In this document: positions 6,940 to 15,441 of the stretch, in pieces | Layout of the letters: each line of letters begins with the position of its first letter | Numbering within the stretch: the first letter of the stretch is position 1 | Assembly: GCA_002280515.1 (NCBI GenBank) | Contig: NCEA01000041.1 | Location: 1-46,028 of the forward strand | Direction: 5' to 3' | Source: Rhodobacterales bacterium 32-67-9 | Lineage (GTDB): Bacteria; Pseudomonadota; Alphaproteobacteria; Rhodobacterales; Rhodobacteraceae | Length of the DNA stretch: 46,028 bases | The notes under the pieces: generated by a model | Told to the model about the DNA's origin: nothing | The model's input: only the letters and a program-made list of their open reading frames with translations | The model's database searches: none | Translations under genes and position numbers: made by a program

Positions 6940-9237
6940 ATGACGGAAACCGGAGCGGAAAACGGGGCAGTCTGTGACTGGACCATTTCGGGCATGGATT
7001 GCGGGTCTTGCGCCTCCAAGATCAAGGATGCCGTTTCGCGCCTGCCGGGGGTGAGCGGGGTCGAAGTCGGTCTGATGTCCGAACGTCTGCGCCTGACGCT
7101 GGAAGCGGGCAAGACCGACCGCGAAAAAGTGGAGAAAGTTGTCAAGTCGCTGGGCTACGGCCTGACCCCGCGTGCGGCGGGGGCGGCGGTGAAGAAGGAC
7201 TTCGTGCTGCCCGGCGCAGGGCCGGCGAAAGAGCACGGCGACGAACATGCCGGCCACGATCACTCCGGCCACGACCATGGGCCGAAGGTAGTGGAGGTGG
7301 CAAGGTCCGACGACAGTGGCCACGGCAGTCCCGGCCACGTGCATGACGACCCCGCAGATCGCGGCAAACGATGGTATGAGACCAGCAAGGGCAAGCTGGT
7401 GATCTTTACCGCGCTGCTCCTTGGGGCAGCATATACTGTCAACCTGTTTGCGCCGCAGGTCGGGAAATGGGCCTTCGTGACGGCCTGCCTGATCGGGGTC
7501 GCCCCGGTGGCGCGACGCGCTTTCGCGGCGCTGCGGTTGGGGCAGCCTTTCACCATCGAAAGCCTGATGACGATTGCCGCCATCGGTGCCCTGTTCATCG
7601 ACGCGGCGGAAGAGGCGGCGCTGGTCGTATTCCTGTTCGCTGTGGGAGAAGTGCTGGAAGGCGTGGCGGCTGGCAAGGCGCGCGACGGCATCCGTGCCTT
7701 GGCCAATCTTGTGCCCAAGACCGCCCTTCTTGAAGTCAGCGGCAAGACGCAGGAGGTTCCAGCGTCCAGCCTTGCCATCGGCCAGATGATCCTCGTGCGC
7801 CCCGGTGACCGGATTCCCGCCGATGGCGAGATCACCGAGGGCACCTCCGGTATCGACGAAAGCCCGGTGACGGGGGAAAGCGTGCCGAAGTCGCGCGGGC
7901 CGGGGGATGCGGTCTTTGCGGGGGCGATAAATACCGAGGCGGCCTTGCGTGTGCGCGTCACCAAGGGCCCCGAGGACAACACCATCGCCCGCATCATCCG
8001 CCTGGTCGAAGAAGCTGAAGAGGCCCGCGCGCCGACCGAACGCTTCATCGACCGCTTCAGCCGCTGGTACATGCCCGCCATCGTGGCGGTGGCGGCACTG
8101 GTGATCGTGGTGCCGCCGCTGGCCTTTGGTCAGCCATGGGATATCTGGATCTATCGCGGGCTGGCTCTGCTCTTGATCGGTTGCCCCTGCGCGCTCGTCA
8201 TCTCGGTCCCGGCGTCCATCGCCTCGGCCATGTCGACGGGTGCGAAACGCGGGCTGCTGATGAAGGGCGGCGCCGTGATCGAGGCTGCGGCCAAGGTTGG
8301 CTGGGTCGCCTTCGACAAGACCGGCACCCTGACGCATGGTCGGCCGCAGGTCACCGATGTCGTGCCCTTCGGCAGCATCACCGAGGCGGACCTGCTGGCG
8401 GTGGCGGCAGGGGTCGAGACGGGGTCGAGCCATCCGCTGGCCATCGCCATCCTGAACAAGGCGAAAGAGGCCGGGGTTGCCGCTCTGCCGTCGCGGGATG
8501 CCAAGGCGCTGATGGGCAAGGGTGTGGTCGCTACGGTTGGCGAGGCCTCCGCCTGGGTTGCCTCGCCGCGCTATGCGATGGAGCACGGTGGCCTTGACGG
8601 TCTTGGCCTGCGGCAGGCCACGGTGTTCGAGGATGCAGGCAAGACCGCTGTCGCGGTCTTCCGCGAAAACACCCCGCTCGGCTTGATCGCGATGCGGGAC
8701 GAGCCGCGCATGGATGCAAAAGGAGCCGTGCGGCAGCTGACTGCGATGGGTGTCTCCTCGGTCATTCTGACCGGGGACAATCCGCGCACCGCAGCGGCCA
8801 TTGCCGGGGATCTGGGCCTGAAGTTCGAGGCTGACATGATGCCGGAAGACAAGCTCGCTTACATCCGCGAGATCGGCACGCGGGACGGCGTCATGATGAT
8901 CGGCGACGGGATCAACGACGCCCCGGCGCTGAAGCAGGCGAATGTCGGCGTGGCGATGGGGTCTGGCACCGATGTGGCGCTGGAAACCGCCGATGCCGCG
9001 ATCCTGCGCGACCGGGTGACCGACATCCCGGCGACAATCCGTCTGTCGCGGGCGGCTATGGCCAACATACGTCAGAACGTGACCATCGCGCTTGGGCTGA
9101 AGGCGGTGTTCCTCGTGACTTCGGTGCTGGGGCTGACCGGTCTGTGGATCGCGATCCTCGCTGATACTGGCGCGACCGTGCTGGTGACGCTGAACGCGTT
9201 GCGCCTGTTGCAGGTCAACCCGGAACGCGAGGCATAA
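6940..9237 (+). CDS. zntA: Zn/Cd/Pb-type P1B ATPase (heavy-metal exporter)
   Basis: This 765-residue protein pumps divalent soft metals out of the cytoplasm using ATP. An N-terminal HMA domain has GMDCGSC (Cys21, Cys24), followed by a His-rich linker (HAGHDHSGHDHG, then HGSPGHVHDD). The membrane metal motif is Cys415-Pro-Cys417 and the phosphorylated Asp459 lies in DKTGTLTHG. The SSHPLA and GDGINDAPAL motifs complete the ATPase. The CPC motif with a GMDC-type HMA and the PbrR/CadR-type regulator favours Zn/Cd/Pb over copper. ATG 6940 has GGGAG 6 bases upstream, better placed than GTG 6937. It heads an operon with ICMT, lspA, dsbB and dsbA genes. The symbol is by family. Confidence 0.93.
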   Translation: MTETGAENGAVCDWTISGMDCGSCASKIKDAVSRLPGVSGVEVGLMSERLRLTLEAGKTDREKVEKVVKSLGYGLTPRAAGAAVKKDFVLPGAGPAKEHGDEHAGHDHSGHDHGPKVVEVARSDDSGHGSPGHVHDDPADRGKRWYETSKGKLVIFTALLLGAAYTVNLFAPQVGKWAFVTACLIGVAPVARRAFAALRLGQPFTIESLMTIAAIGALFIDAAEEAALVVFLFAVGEVLEGVAAGKARDGIRALANLVPKTALLEVSGKTQEVPASSLAIGQMILVRPGDRIPADGEITEGTSGIDESPVTGESVPKSRGPGDAVFAGAINTEAALRVRVTKGPEDNTIARIIRLVEEAEEARAPTERFIDRFSRWYMPAIVAVAALVIVVPPLAFGQPWDIWIYRGLALLLIGCPCALVISVPASIASAMSTGAKRGLLMKGGAVIEAAAKVGWVAFDKTGTLTHGRPQVTDVVPFGSITEADLLAVAAGVETGSSHPLAIAILNKAKEAGVAALPSRDAKALMGKGVVATVGEASAWVASPRYAMEHGGLDGLGLRQATVFEDAGKTAVAVFRENTPLGLIAMRDEPRMDAKGAVRQLTAMGVSSVILTGDNPRTAAAIAGDLGLKFEADMMPEDKLAYIREIGTRDGVMMIGDGINDAPALKQANVGVAMGSGTDVALETADAAILRDRVTDIPATIRLSRAAMANIRQNVTIALGLKAVFLVTSVLGLTGLWIAILADTGATVLVTLNALRLLQVNPEREA

Positions 9238-9241
9238 CTCG

Positions 9242-9865
9242 ATGATCTCCGGGTTCGGGTGGGCTGCGCTGGCCCTTCTCTTCGGCTATCTCGCGCTGTT
9301 CTTCTGGGGCAGCGCTATGGCGGCGCAGGCCGCGGGTAAACCCATCTGGCTTTTTGCCCGGGCCAGGGGGCGCGACCGTCTGGCCGCCATGGGCTTCCGC
9401 GCGGCCTTTGTTCTCGCCTTCTTCGGGCCACTCCTCTGGCTCGCCGTGCCCATGCTCCACAAGATCGATCCGCTCTGGACCGAGGGACGTGCCGTCCTTC
9501 TCAGCCTGATCGGGGTCTTTGTCGCAGGGCTCGGCGCAATGGTGGCTTTCGCCGCACAGATGTCGATGGGGTCGTCCTGGCGCGTTGGCGTGGTCGGCGG
9601 CGAGACGGGTGATCTTGTCTCTGGCGGGCTCTACCACTTCAGCCGCAACCCGACCTTTGTCGGGCAGGCGGCCCTGCTGGCGGGTGTTGGCCTGGCGGTT
9701 CCGTCCGTCCCGACGTTCCTTGCGCCGATGCTGTTCCTGTGGTCAGCCCGCACGCAAGTGCGTTCGGAAGAGGCCGCACTGCGCGCGGCAATCGGCCCGG
9801 ACTATGACAGATACGCCGCATCCGTCCCGCGCTGGATCGGCATCAACCGCAAGGCTGAACGATGA
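9242..9865 (+). CDS. Isoprenylcysteine carboxyl methyltransferase-like membrane protein
   Basis: This 207-residue protein has about five hydrophobic helices and the ICMT/PEMT signature GLYHFSRNPTFVGQ near residue 130, followed by RSEEAALRAAIGPDYDRYAASVPRW. Bacterial ICMT-like proteins are SAM-dependent membrane methyltransferases whose substrates are mostly unknown. They recur in heavy-metal ATPase operons. The gene starts 4 bases after the ATPase stop and overlaps lspA by 4 bases, so it belongs to the metal-induced operon. A role in lipid or protein modification of the envelope is inference. Confidence 0.85.
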   Translation: MISGFGWAALALLFGYLALFFWGSAMAAQAAGKPIWLFARARGRDRLAAMGFRAAFVLAFFGPLLWLAVPMLHKIDPLWTEGRAVLLSLIGVFVAGLGAMVAFAAQMSMGSSWRVGVVGGETGDLVSGGLYHFSRNPTFVGQAALLAGVGLAVPSVPTFLAPMLFLWSARTQVRSEEAALRAAIGPDYDRYAASVPRWIGINRKAER

Positions 9866-10347
9866 CCCGAGCGATGCTCATTTCCCTCATCGCCGCGACT
9901 GTGCTGGCGGACCAATTGACCAAGGCCGCAGCGCTATCGCTGTTGTCGCAAGGGACTGTGGTCCCAGTCTTTCCGAGCTTCAATCTCAGCCTCGGGTTCA
10001 ACGAAGGCGCCAGCTTTGGCTTGATGGGCGGCGTCATGGCGGGCAGGCCGCTTCTGATGGCGGCGCTGACGGCCGCCCTGACCCTGATCTTCACCCTCAT
10101 GGCATTCCGGGCGCGACATCCGCTGGAGAGGGCAGGCTTTGCGCTGGTCGTAGGCGGCGCGCTTGGCAACATTCTCGACCGTCTCAGGCAGGGCGCCGTG
10201 ACTGACTTCCTGGACGTCTATTGGCGTGACTGGCACTGGCCCACCTTCAACGGTGCCGACATTGCGATCACTCTGGGCGCGGCCTTTGTCCTTGCCGCCT
10301 CGCTTCCCATTCGCCGCCGCAAGGAGCCTGTTCTTGACCAACGCTGA
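9862..10347 (+). CDS. lspA: Lipoprotein signal peptidase (signal peptidase II)
   Basis: This 161-residue, four-helix inner-membrane aspartyl protease removes the signal peptide from lipidated prolipoproteins. The two catalytic aspartates are Asp106 in GNILDR and Asp133 in FNGADIAI, and the early DQLTK and FNEGASFG motifs are present. The length is normal. Its place after a P-type ATPase is like the lspA-type genes of lead-resistance (pbr) operons, so this is likely an accessory copy rather than the housekeeping gene. It overlaps the ICMT-like gene (ATGA) and is overlapped by the next gene by 14 bases. Confidence 0.93.
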   Translation: MTRAMLISLIAATVLADQLTKAAALSLLSQGTVVPVFPSFNLSLGFNEGASFGLMGGVMAGRPLLMAALTAALTLIFTLMAFRARHPLERAGFALVVGGALGNILDRLRQGAVTDFLDVYWRDWHWPTFNGADIAITLGAAFVLAASLPIRRRKEPVLDQR

Positions 10348-10771
10348 CCCGCGGGGCCTATCGCGCGACGATCTGCCCTTGACCGCCGCGTTCCTGATCG
10401 CACTGACCGCGACACTTGGTGCTCTCTTCATCGGTGAGGTGCTTGGTCAGATGCCCTGCACCCTGTGCTGGTATCAGCGCATCGCCATGTTCCCGCTGGT
10501 GCCGATCCTTGGCCTGTCGCTGTGGCGAGGCGACGGCATGTCGCGGCTTTACGGCCTGCCGCTGGCGCTGGCGGGTCTGGCACTGGCCGCCTGGCACTCC
10601 GGGCTTTATGCGGGCATTCTTCCGGCGCCCATTGTTCCATGCACCGAGAGCGGGCCGTCTTGTTCCGGCCCTGCGCAAGTCATTCTTGGCCTGCCTATTC
10701 CCTTTATGTCTTTCCTGGCCTTTGCCGCGATCTGCGTCTGTCTCATCCTGCCGAAAGGAAACCGCACATGA
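10334..10771 (+). CDS. dsbB: DsbB-like disulfide-bond formation protein
   Basis: This 145-residue four-helix membrane protein reoxidises DsbA with quinone. The first Cys pair is in GQMPCTLCWYQRIAMFP; a second pair (PCTESGPSCSG) lies in the periplasmic loop. The start is TTG 10334, with AAGGAG 7 bases upstream inside the end of lspA; no ATG fits before the first helix. The shorter second loop is like the DsbI/BdbC group, which pairs with a dedicated DsbA-like protein, and such a protein follows with a 4-base overlap. Oxidative folding of periplasmic Cys proteins under metal stress is the likely role. Confidence 0.88.
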   Translation: MTNADPRGLSRDDLPLTAAFLIALTATLGALFIGEVLGQMPCTLCWYQRIAMFPLVPILGLSLWRGDGMSRLYGLPLALAGLALAAWHSGLYAGILPAPIVPCTESGPSCSGPAQVILGLPIPFMSFLAFAAICVCLILPKGNRT

Positions 10772-11427
10772 ACCGCCGTTCTCTTCTCCTCGGGGCTTCG
10801 GCTCTCGGGCTCATCGTTTTCGGGGGCGGTGCTTTCCTCGTGAACCGCCAGCGTCAGGCCGAAGCCGAGGCAGCCGCAGTCGCCACTCCTGCCGCAGACC
10901 AAGCGCTTCTGGTGCGGGAGTATTCCCCGAGCTTCGGCCCTGCTGATGCGAAAGTCACTTTGGTCGAGTTCTTCGATCCGTCCTGCGAGGCCTGCCGGGC
11001 TTATCATCCGGTCGTCCAGGAAATCCGCCGACAATTCCCTGATCAGGTCCGCGTCGTGCTGCGCTACACGGTCTTCCACGAAGGTTCGGACGAGGCCGTG
11101 CGCATCCTCGAGGCCGCGCGGATGCAGGACAAGTTCGAGCCGGTGCTGGATGCGCTGCTGGAACAGCAACCCGGCTGGGCCGTTCATGGCTCGCCCGAGA
11201 TGGATGTCGCGTGGGAAATCGCCGGAGCAGCTGGTCTCGATCTTGAGAGGGCCGAAACGGACCAATTCTTCCCAGGCATCACAGGAATACTAAACCAGGA
11301 CGCTGCAGATGTTGAGGCTCTGGCCATCCGCCAAACACCGACCTTTTTCCTCAACGGCAAGCGGCTGGAGAATTTCAACGCCGACAGCCTGATCGCCGAT
11401 GTTCGGTTCGCTGTGGAGAATAGTTGA
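10768..11427 (+). CDS. DsbA-family thiol:disulfide oxidoreductase
   Basis: The protein has 219 residues with an N-terminal anchor or signal (residues 1-25) and a thioredoxin-fold DSBA domain. The active site is Cys73-Glu-Ala-Cys76 in FFDPSCEACRAYHP, and the cis-Pro loop is RQTPTFFLNGK. It is the natural partner of the DsbB-like protein encoded just upstream (ATGA overlap). It is the last gene of the ATPase operon; a convergent mntR ends 6 bases after its stop. DSBA-thioredoxin proteins of this type may oxidise or reduce substrates; CEAC does not decide the direction. Confidence 0.9.
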   Translation: MNRRSLLLGASALGLIVFGGGAFLVNRQRQAEAEAAAVATPAADQALLVREYSPSFGPADAKVTLVEFFDPSCEACRAYHPVVQEIRRQFPDQVRVVLRYTVFHEGSDEAVRILEAARMQDKFEPVLDALLEQQPGWAVHGSPEMDVAWEIAGAAGLDLERAETDQFFPGITGILNQDAADVEALAIRQTPTFFLNGKRLENFNADSLIADVRFAVENS

Positions 11428-11433
11428 CGCCGA

Positions 11434-11889
11434 TCAGGATCGGTTGGCGAATGCGGCAAACAGGGCGAGCGTTCGCTCGCTCACATGATGCTCGATGCCC
11501 TCGGCGTCGTGTTCCGCCGTCTCGGGGTCTAGTCCCAGGCTGAGCAGGAAGCGCAAGACGATGTCATGCCGGCGGCGGCACTCCTTGGCCAGTGCGCGGC
11601 CTTCTTCCGTCAGAAAGACCGAGCGATACTTGGCGCGGGTGATCAGGCCGTCCCGGGCCAGGCGGTCGAGCGCCTTGGCGACGGTGGGTGCCTTGACGCC
11701 CAACTTGGTTGCAATATCGACCGGACGCGCTTCGCCTTGCGTTTGGATCAAGTCGGCGATCAGCTCGACATAGTCCTCGGCCAATTCGTTGCGATGCGCC
11801 GCGCGCACGCCCTGAAACGCCTCCGCGCGGGGGTCGGCGGGGCGCGTGTCAGGCTCAACGGCCCCAGCAAGGTGATCATCGTGTGTCAT
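11434..11889 (-). CDS. mntR: MntR manganese-responsive regulator (DtxR family)
   Basis: The 151-residue protein has a winged helix at about 35-95 ([30 protein letters not shown]) and a dimerisation/metal-binding helix region with [13 protein letters not shown] and [13 protein letters not shown]. This is the MntR arrangement of Glu and His ligands. It ends without an SH3 domain, as MntR does. ATG 11889 begins the conserved protein; the frame upstream is open but lies in the regulatory spacer. It is divergent from the oxidase/ZIP operon, and a DtxR-like dyad lies between. Mn(II)-dependent repression of those genes is the likely role. Confidence 0.88.
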   Translation of the reverse strand: MTHDDHLAGAVEPDTRPADPRAEAFQGVRAAHRNELAEDYVELIADLIQTQGEARPVDIATKLGVKAPTVAKALDRLARDGLITRAKYRSVFLTEEGRALAKECRRRHDIVLRFLLSLGLDPETAEHDAEGIEHHVSERTLALFAAFANRS

Positions 11890-11940
11890 CCGTTCAGGTT
11901 TGCACGAACTGGATTGACTCGTAAAGGCGTTGGGCAGATT

Positions 11941-11956
11941 GTTAGCCGCGTCTAAC
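11941..11956. promoter_or_regulatory. Candidate MntR/DtxR-type operator
   Basis: GTTAGCCGCGTCTAAC has 5-base inverted arms and resembles DtxR-family boxes of the TTAG..CTAA type. It lies in the 112-base spacer between mntR and the divergent multicopper oxidase gene. The assignment rests on position and similarity only. Confidence 0.45.
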
Positions 11957-12001
11957 TTTTGGCGCACAGACTTTTGTGCCCATCGCGAGGAAACCTGATC
12001 C

Positions 12002-13147
12002 ATGGCTGCCGATACCGCACCGCCCGTTGATTCGTCACGCCGCGCCTTGCTGGTCGGCAGCCTTGTGGCGGCTGGTGGCGCGGTTATCGCCGCTGGCAGC
12101 GCGCGTTCGCAAAGCGCCCCGGACCCGATGGCCGGTCACGACATGTCCGCCATGGTGTCCGATCCCTATGCCGCTCCGATGCCGGGCATGGCGCATGGCA
12201 ACATGACCACGGTTGGTCTGGTCGACCACGAACGCAACGGTTTCGATCCGACTTCCATGCTGACAGATTGGGAAACCGGGCGGACAGAGCTTTTGCCCGA
12301 TGGCCGGACGCTGCGAACCTTCGAAGTCGATGCCATCGACCGCGAAATCGAGATTGCCCCCGGCATCTTCTTTCCTGCCTGGACCTTCAACGGTCGTGTG
12401 CCCGGACCAGCCCTGCGTGCCAAGGAAGGCGAGCGTCTGCGGATTATCTTCCGCAACCTCGGCTCGCATCCGCACTCCATGCACTTCCACGGCATCCATT
12501 CGGCGCGGATGGACGGGGTTCCCGGCGCCGGACTGATCGGCCCCGGCGAGGAGTATGTCTACGAATTCGACGCCAAACCTTTCGGCTGCCATCTCTATCA
12601 CTGCCACGCCCTGCCGCTGAAGCGGCACATGCACAAGGGGATGTATGGCCTCTTCGTTATTGACCCGGACCCTGGACGCCAGACCGACCCTGCTCTTGCT
12701 GCTGTAGCCGCCTCACGCCTGCTCGGCAGCCCCGAGAATGCTGGATGGCAAGAGTTGGCGATGGTGATGAACGCCTTCGACACCAATTTCGACGGCGCGA
12801 ACGAGGTTTACGCTGCCAATACCGTGGGCCAAGCCTACATGAACGTGCCGATCCGCATCGACAAGACGAAGCCCGTGCGCATCTACCTGCTGAACGTGAC
12901 CGAATTCGACCCGATCAACTCGTTCCACTTGCATGCGAATTTCTTCAATTATTTCGACACTGGCACCACGCTGACCCCCACTCTGCGCACCGTCGATCTG
13001 ATCATGCAATGTCAGGCACAGCGCGGCATTCTTGAATTCAGCTTCGCCGAGCATGAGGACGGGATGTATATGTTTCATGCGCATCAGTCCGAGTTCACCG
13101 AGCTTGGCTGGGTCGGCATGTTTGACGTGAAGGGGCCCGCGGTATGA
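12002..13147 (+). CDS. Two-domain multicopper oxidase
   Basis: This 381-residue exported enzyme has a Tat-like N-terminus ([16 protein letters not shown]) and a Met/His-rich linker (about 41-70). Domain 1 has [11 protein letters not shown] (156-166) and a complete type-1 copper set in H200-C201 to H209 and M214, spaced like nitrite reductase. Domain 2 has FHLHANFF and MFHAHQSEF, which supply further histidines for a trinuclear site between subunits. This makes it a two-domain, probably trimeric, oxidase of the small-laccase/NiR-like class. Co-transcription with a ZIP transporter (ATGA overlap) and MntR control suggest oxidation of Mn(II), Fe(II) or Cu(I) in the periplasm. The substrate is not known. 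Confidence 0.85.
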   Translation: MAADTAPPVDSSRRALLVGSLVAAGGAVIAAGSARSQSAPDPMAGHDMSAMVSDPYAAPMPGMAHGNMTTVGLVDHERNGFDPTSMLTDWETGRTELLPDGRTLRTFEVDAIDREIEIAPGIFFPAWTFNGRVPGPALRAKEGERLRIIFRNLGSHPHSMHFHGIHSARMDGVPGAGLIGPGEEYVYEFDAKPFGCHLYHCHALPLKRHMHKGMYGLFVIDPDPGRQTDPALAAVAASRLLGSPENAGWQELAMVMNAFDTNFDGANEVYAANTVGQAYMNVPIRIDKTKPVRIYLLNVTEFDPINSFHLHANFFNYFDTGTTLTPTLRTVDLIMQCQAQRGILEFSFAEHEDGMYMFHAHQSEFTELGWVGMFDVKGPAV

Positions 13148-14325
13148 GCGATCAATCCACGCCGGCCCGTTCGCCAAAGGTCCGGCTGCTGCTCGTCATG
13201 CTGCCGCTGGCCGCGATGCTGGGTGCCTTTGTCTGGATCGCCTCGCTTGATCCCCTGCGCAGCTTCAACAATGGTGCCCCACCGATCGAGGCGCTGACTG
13301 TGGAGCGGACCATTCTGGATGAAACCGGAATCGGTCTTCTGGTGCGGGCTGGCGGGTCCGAACCGATGGTGATCGCGCAAGTGGCGGTGGACGATGCGTT
13401 CTGGACCTTCACGCAAAACCCGCCTGGACCAATTGCGCGCGGGCAGGCCGTCTGGGTGCAGATTCCCTATCCTTGGGTTCTGGGCGAGGCGCATCTTGTC
13501 AACATGCTGTCCAACACCGGCACGGCGTTCGAGCATGAGATCGCGGTGGCCGTGCCGACACCGAAGGCCACGGTGGGGCAGTTGCGCCTTCAGGCGCTGG
13601 TCGGCGCGATTGTCGGCCTGCTGCCTGTGGCGATCGGGCTGATGTTCTATCCGGCGATACGCGGCGTCGGGCGGGGAGGCATGAATTTCCTGCTGGCGCT
13701 GACCGTTGGCCTGCTGGCCTTCCTGCTGATCGACATGACCTCCGAGGCGCTTGAACTTTCGTCCGAAGCCGCCGCGCTGTTCCAGGGCTCTGCCATGGTC
13801 TGGCTTTCGGCCTTGGCGAGTTTCCTCTTGCTGATGGCCATCGGACGCTGGCGCGGCACACCCGAAGGGCTGGCGCTGGCCTTCTACATCGCGCTTGGCA
13901 TCGGCTTGCACAACTTTGGCGAGGGGCTGGCGATTGGCGGGGCTTTTGCCGCCGGATCGGCGGGGCTTGGCACCTTCCTCGTCCTTGGCTTTGCCCTGCA
14001 CAATGTGACGGAAGGCATCGGTATTGCCGCGCCGATGCTGCGGGTTCGCCCGCCGCTCTGGACCTTCGCGGCCCTGACGCTTCTCGCCGGCGGCCCGGCT
14101 GTGCTGGGCATGTGGGCGGGCAGTCTGGCCTATGCGCCGCAATGGTCGGCCTTGGCGCTGGCAGTCGGGGCCGGTGCGATCCTGCAGGTCATGGTCGAGG
14201 TCACCGCCTATCTGATGCGCCAGAACCGCGACCGGCAAGCGGTGCTGTTTTCCCCCGCCGTTCTGGGCGGGTTTCTGGCCGGGCTGGCGTTCATGTATGT
14301 GACGGCCGCGTTGATCAAGGTGTGA
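13144..14325 (+). CDS. ZIP-family metal transporter with extra N-terminal domain
   Basis: The 393-residue protein has one N-terminal helix (residues 14-33), an extracytoplasmic stretch of about 110 residues (about 40-150), then about eight helices. The metal-site helices carry LHNFGEGLAIG and LHNVTEGIGIA, the His/Glu motifs of ZIP transporters. The N-terminal domain is absent from standard ZIP proteins; it has no clear metal motif and may dock the co-encoded oxidase. ZIP proteins import Zn, Fe or Mn. MntR next door favours Mn or Fe. The 4-base overlap with the oxidase gene implies tight coupling. Confidence 0.87.
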   Translation: MSDQSTPARSPKVRLLLVMLPLAAMLGAFVWIASLDPLRSFNNGAPPIEALTVERTILDETGIGLLVRAGGSEPMVIAQVAVDDAFWTFTQNPPGPIARGQAVWVQIPYPWVLGEAHLVNMLSNTGTAFEHEIAVAVPTPKATVGQLRLQALVGAIVGLLPVAIGLMFYPAIRGVGRGGMNFLLALTVGLLAFLLIDMTSEALELSSEAAALFQGSAMVWLSALASFLLLMAIGRWRGTPEGLALAFYIALGIGLHNFGEGLAIGGAFAAGSAGLGTFLVLGFALHNVTEGIGIAAPMLRVRPPLWTFAALTLLAGGPAVLGMWAGSLAYAPQWSALALAVGAGAILQVMVEVTAYLMRQNRDRQAVLFSPAVLGGFLAGLAFMYVTAALIKV

Positions 14326-14404
14326 TGTCCGTCCGCGGTTCAGGAGGTGCGGCCCGATGCCTCCCGGCAGACCCTGACAATCGCGTGAACTGCGGTCTTC
14401 GGCG

Positions 14405-14435
14405 TTGCCTCTCTAGGAGCTAGAGGAATTACCTC
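14405..14435 (+). promoter_or_regulatory. MerR-type metal promoter upstream of copper-handling cluster
   Basis: -35 TTGCCT, 19-base spacer and -10 TACCTC; the spacer holds the perfect dyad CTCTAG-GAG-CTAGAG (14411-14425). Aligned base for base with the ATPase promoter at 6862, it shares GCTAGAG, the following ATTA and CT.TAG. No MerR gene is adjacent, so a regulator encoded elsewhere, perhaps the one at 6393-6851, should act here. Confidence 0.65.
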
Positions 14436-14566
14436 TGTCGCGTCAGACAGGGGGAATGAAGAATGTCAGCAGGGAAGGGGTGCTCCGGTTTCTCAGATCG
14501 CATCAAAGGTGTCGGTGAAACGATGAAGAGGCGTTTGCCGCAACTACGGCTGTTGGGGCGCATGAG

Positions 14567-14740
14567 ATGATAGGACCTTTCTTCGGTCTGGTCGGTTTCC
14601 TTTGGGGCTATTTGATCGCCCGCAGGCGCGGCGGCAAACGTCTTGATCGGCTGCAGTATGGCGTGGGCTTCGCGATTGCTTTCGCGCTGTTTGGCACGGT
14701 GCTCGGGATGGCATTGGGCTGGTTTTTCGGGCTCCGCTAA
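14567..14740 (+). CDS. Small two-helix membrane protein
   Basis: This 57-residue frame encodes MIGPFFGLVGFLWGYLIARR, a basic loop (RGGKRLDRLQ), and a second helix VGFAIAFALFGTVLGMALGW. The positive loop between two clean hydrophobic helices and the GC-biased third positions support a real gene. It lies about 130 bases after the MerR-type promoter and is the first gene before SCO. A GGGG stands about 10 bases upstream. I do not recognise the family. A helper in copper or cytochrome assembly is possible from context only. Confidence 0.6.
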   Translation: MIGPFFGLVGFLWGYLIARRRGGKRLDRLQYGVGFAIAFALFGTVLGMALGWFFGLR

Positions 14741-14844
14741 CCGGCGGAACCCCGCCCGTGCCAATAAACTCACCGATTTGTCGCTTGAACCTCTAGTTGC
14801 TGTAGGTCTTAGAGCGCATCCAAAGAAACTGTTCGGAATGCCCC

Positions 14845-15438
14845 ATGCGCCTGCGACCCCTGCAAATCACCCTCTGGATTGCTGCCATTCTGGCGACCGC
14901 AGTCTTCGCCTGGTCCCGCTGGCCTGCTGCGAACCAAGTGTCGTCCGAGGCGTCGATGGCCTTCGAACCTTCGTTCGCACTGGCGGATGGTGAGGGTAAT
15001 CTCCGCACGAGTGCGGAGTTTCGCGGCAAGTTCCTGCTGGTCTTTTTCGGCTTCACCAATTGCCCCGACGTCTGCCCGACCACCCTGTCTGACGTGGCAC
15101 AGGTGATGGACGATCTTGGCGCGGACGCAGGCAAAGTGCAGCCCCTGTTCATTTCTGTCGATCCAGAACGGGACCGGGAATTGGGTCTGAATGATTTCAC
15201 CGCCGCATTTCACCCCGCGATCATCGGCCTGGCCGGAACTGATGCCGAAACGCGCGCTGCGGCGCAAAGCTTCAAGATCTTTTTCGAACGTGAAGCGGAC
15301 CCCACCGCGCCGGATGGCTACACCATGTCGCACAGTCCGGGGCTTTTCCTCGTCGGTCCTGATGGGGCATGGCTGCGCCAGTTCAGCTACGGCACAGCCG
15401 CCGCCGAAATCCTGTCCGACCTTCAATCGAGATTCTAA
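14845..15438 (+). CDS. SCO1/SenC-family copper chaperone
   Basis: The 197-residue protein has an N-terminal membrane anchor (residues 8-24) and a thioredoxin-like SCO domain. The copper ligands are Cys73 and Cys77 in TNCPDVCPTT, with the distal His in MSHSPGLF near residue 162. SCO proteins deliver copper to the CuA site of cytochrome oxidase or keep its thiols reduced; others act in general copper or redox defence. It begins a run of five closely spaced genes (SCO, PCuAC, SCO, peptidase, DUF411). Confidence 0.92.
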   Translation: MRLRPLQITLWIAAILATAVFAWSRWPAANQVSSEASMAFEPSFALADGEGNLRTSAEFRGKFLLVFFGFTNCPDVCPTTLSDVAQVMDDLGADAGKVQPLFISVDPERDRELGLNDFTAAFHPAIIGLAGTDAETRAAAQSFKIFFEREADPTAPDGYTMSHSPGLFLVGPDGAWLRQFSYGTAAAEILSDLQSRF

Positions 15439-15441
15439 GCC

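Noticed and set aside
6886-8586. Long minus-strand frame (566 codons) opposite the P-type ATPase
   Set aside because: Antisense to a clear ATPase; composition is His/Arg/Gln-rich as expected for a shadow.
12002-13147. Copper nitrite reductase
   Set aside because: Type-1 site is similar, but domain 2 has extra HxH motifs of a trinuclear site and the partner is a ZIP transporter.
13084-14238. Minus-strand frame of 384 codons over the ZIP gene
   Set aside because: Shadow of the ZIP and oxidase genes with no recognisable domain.
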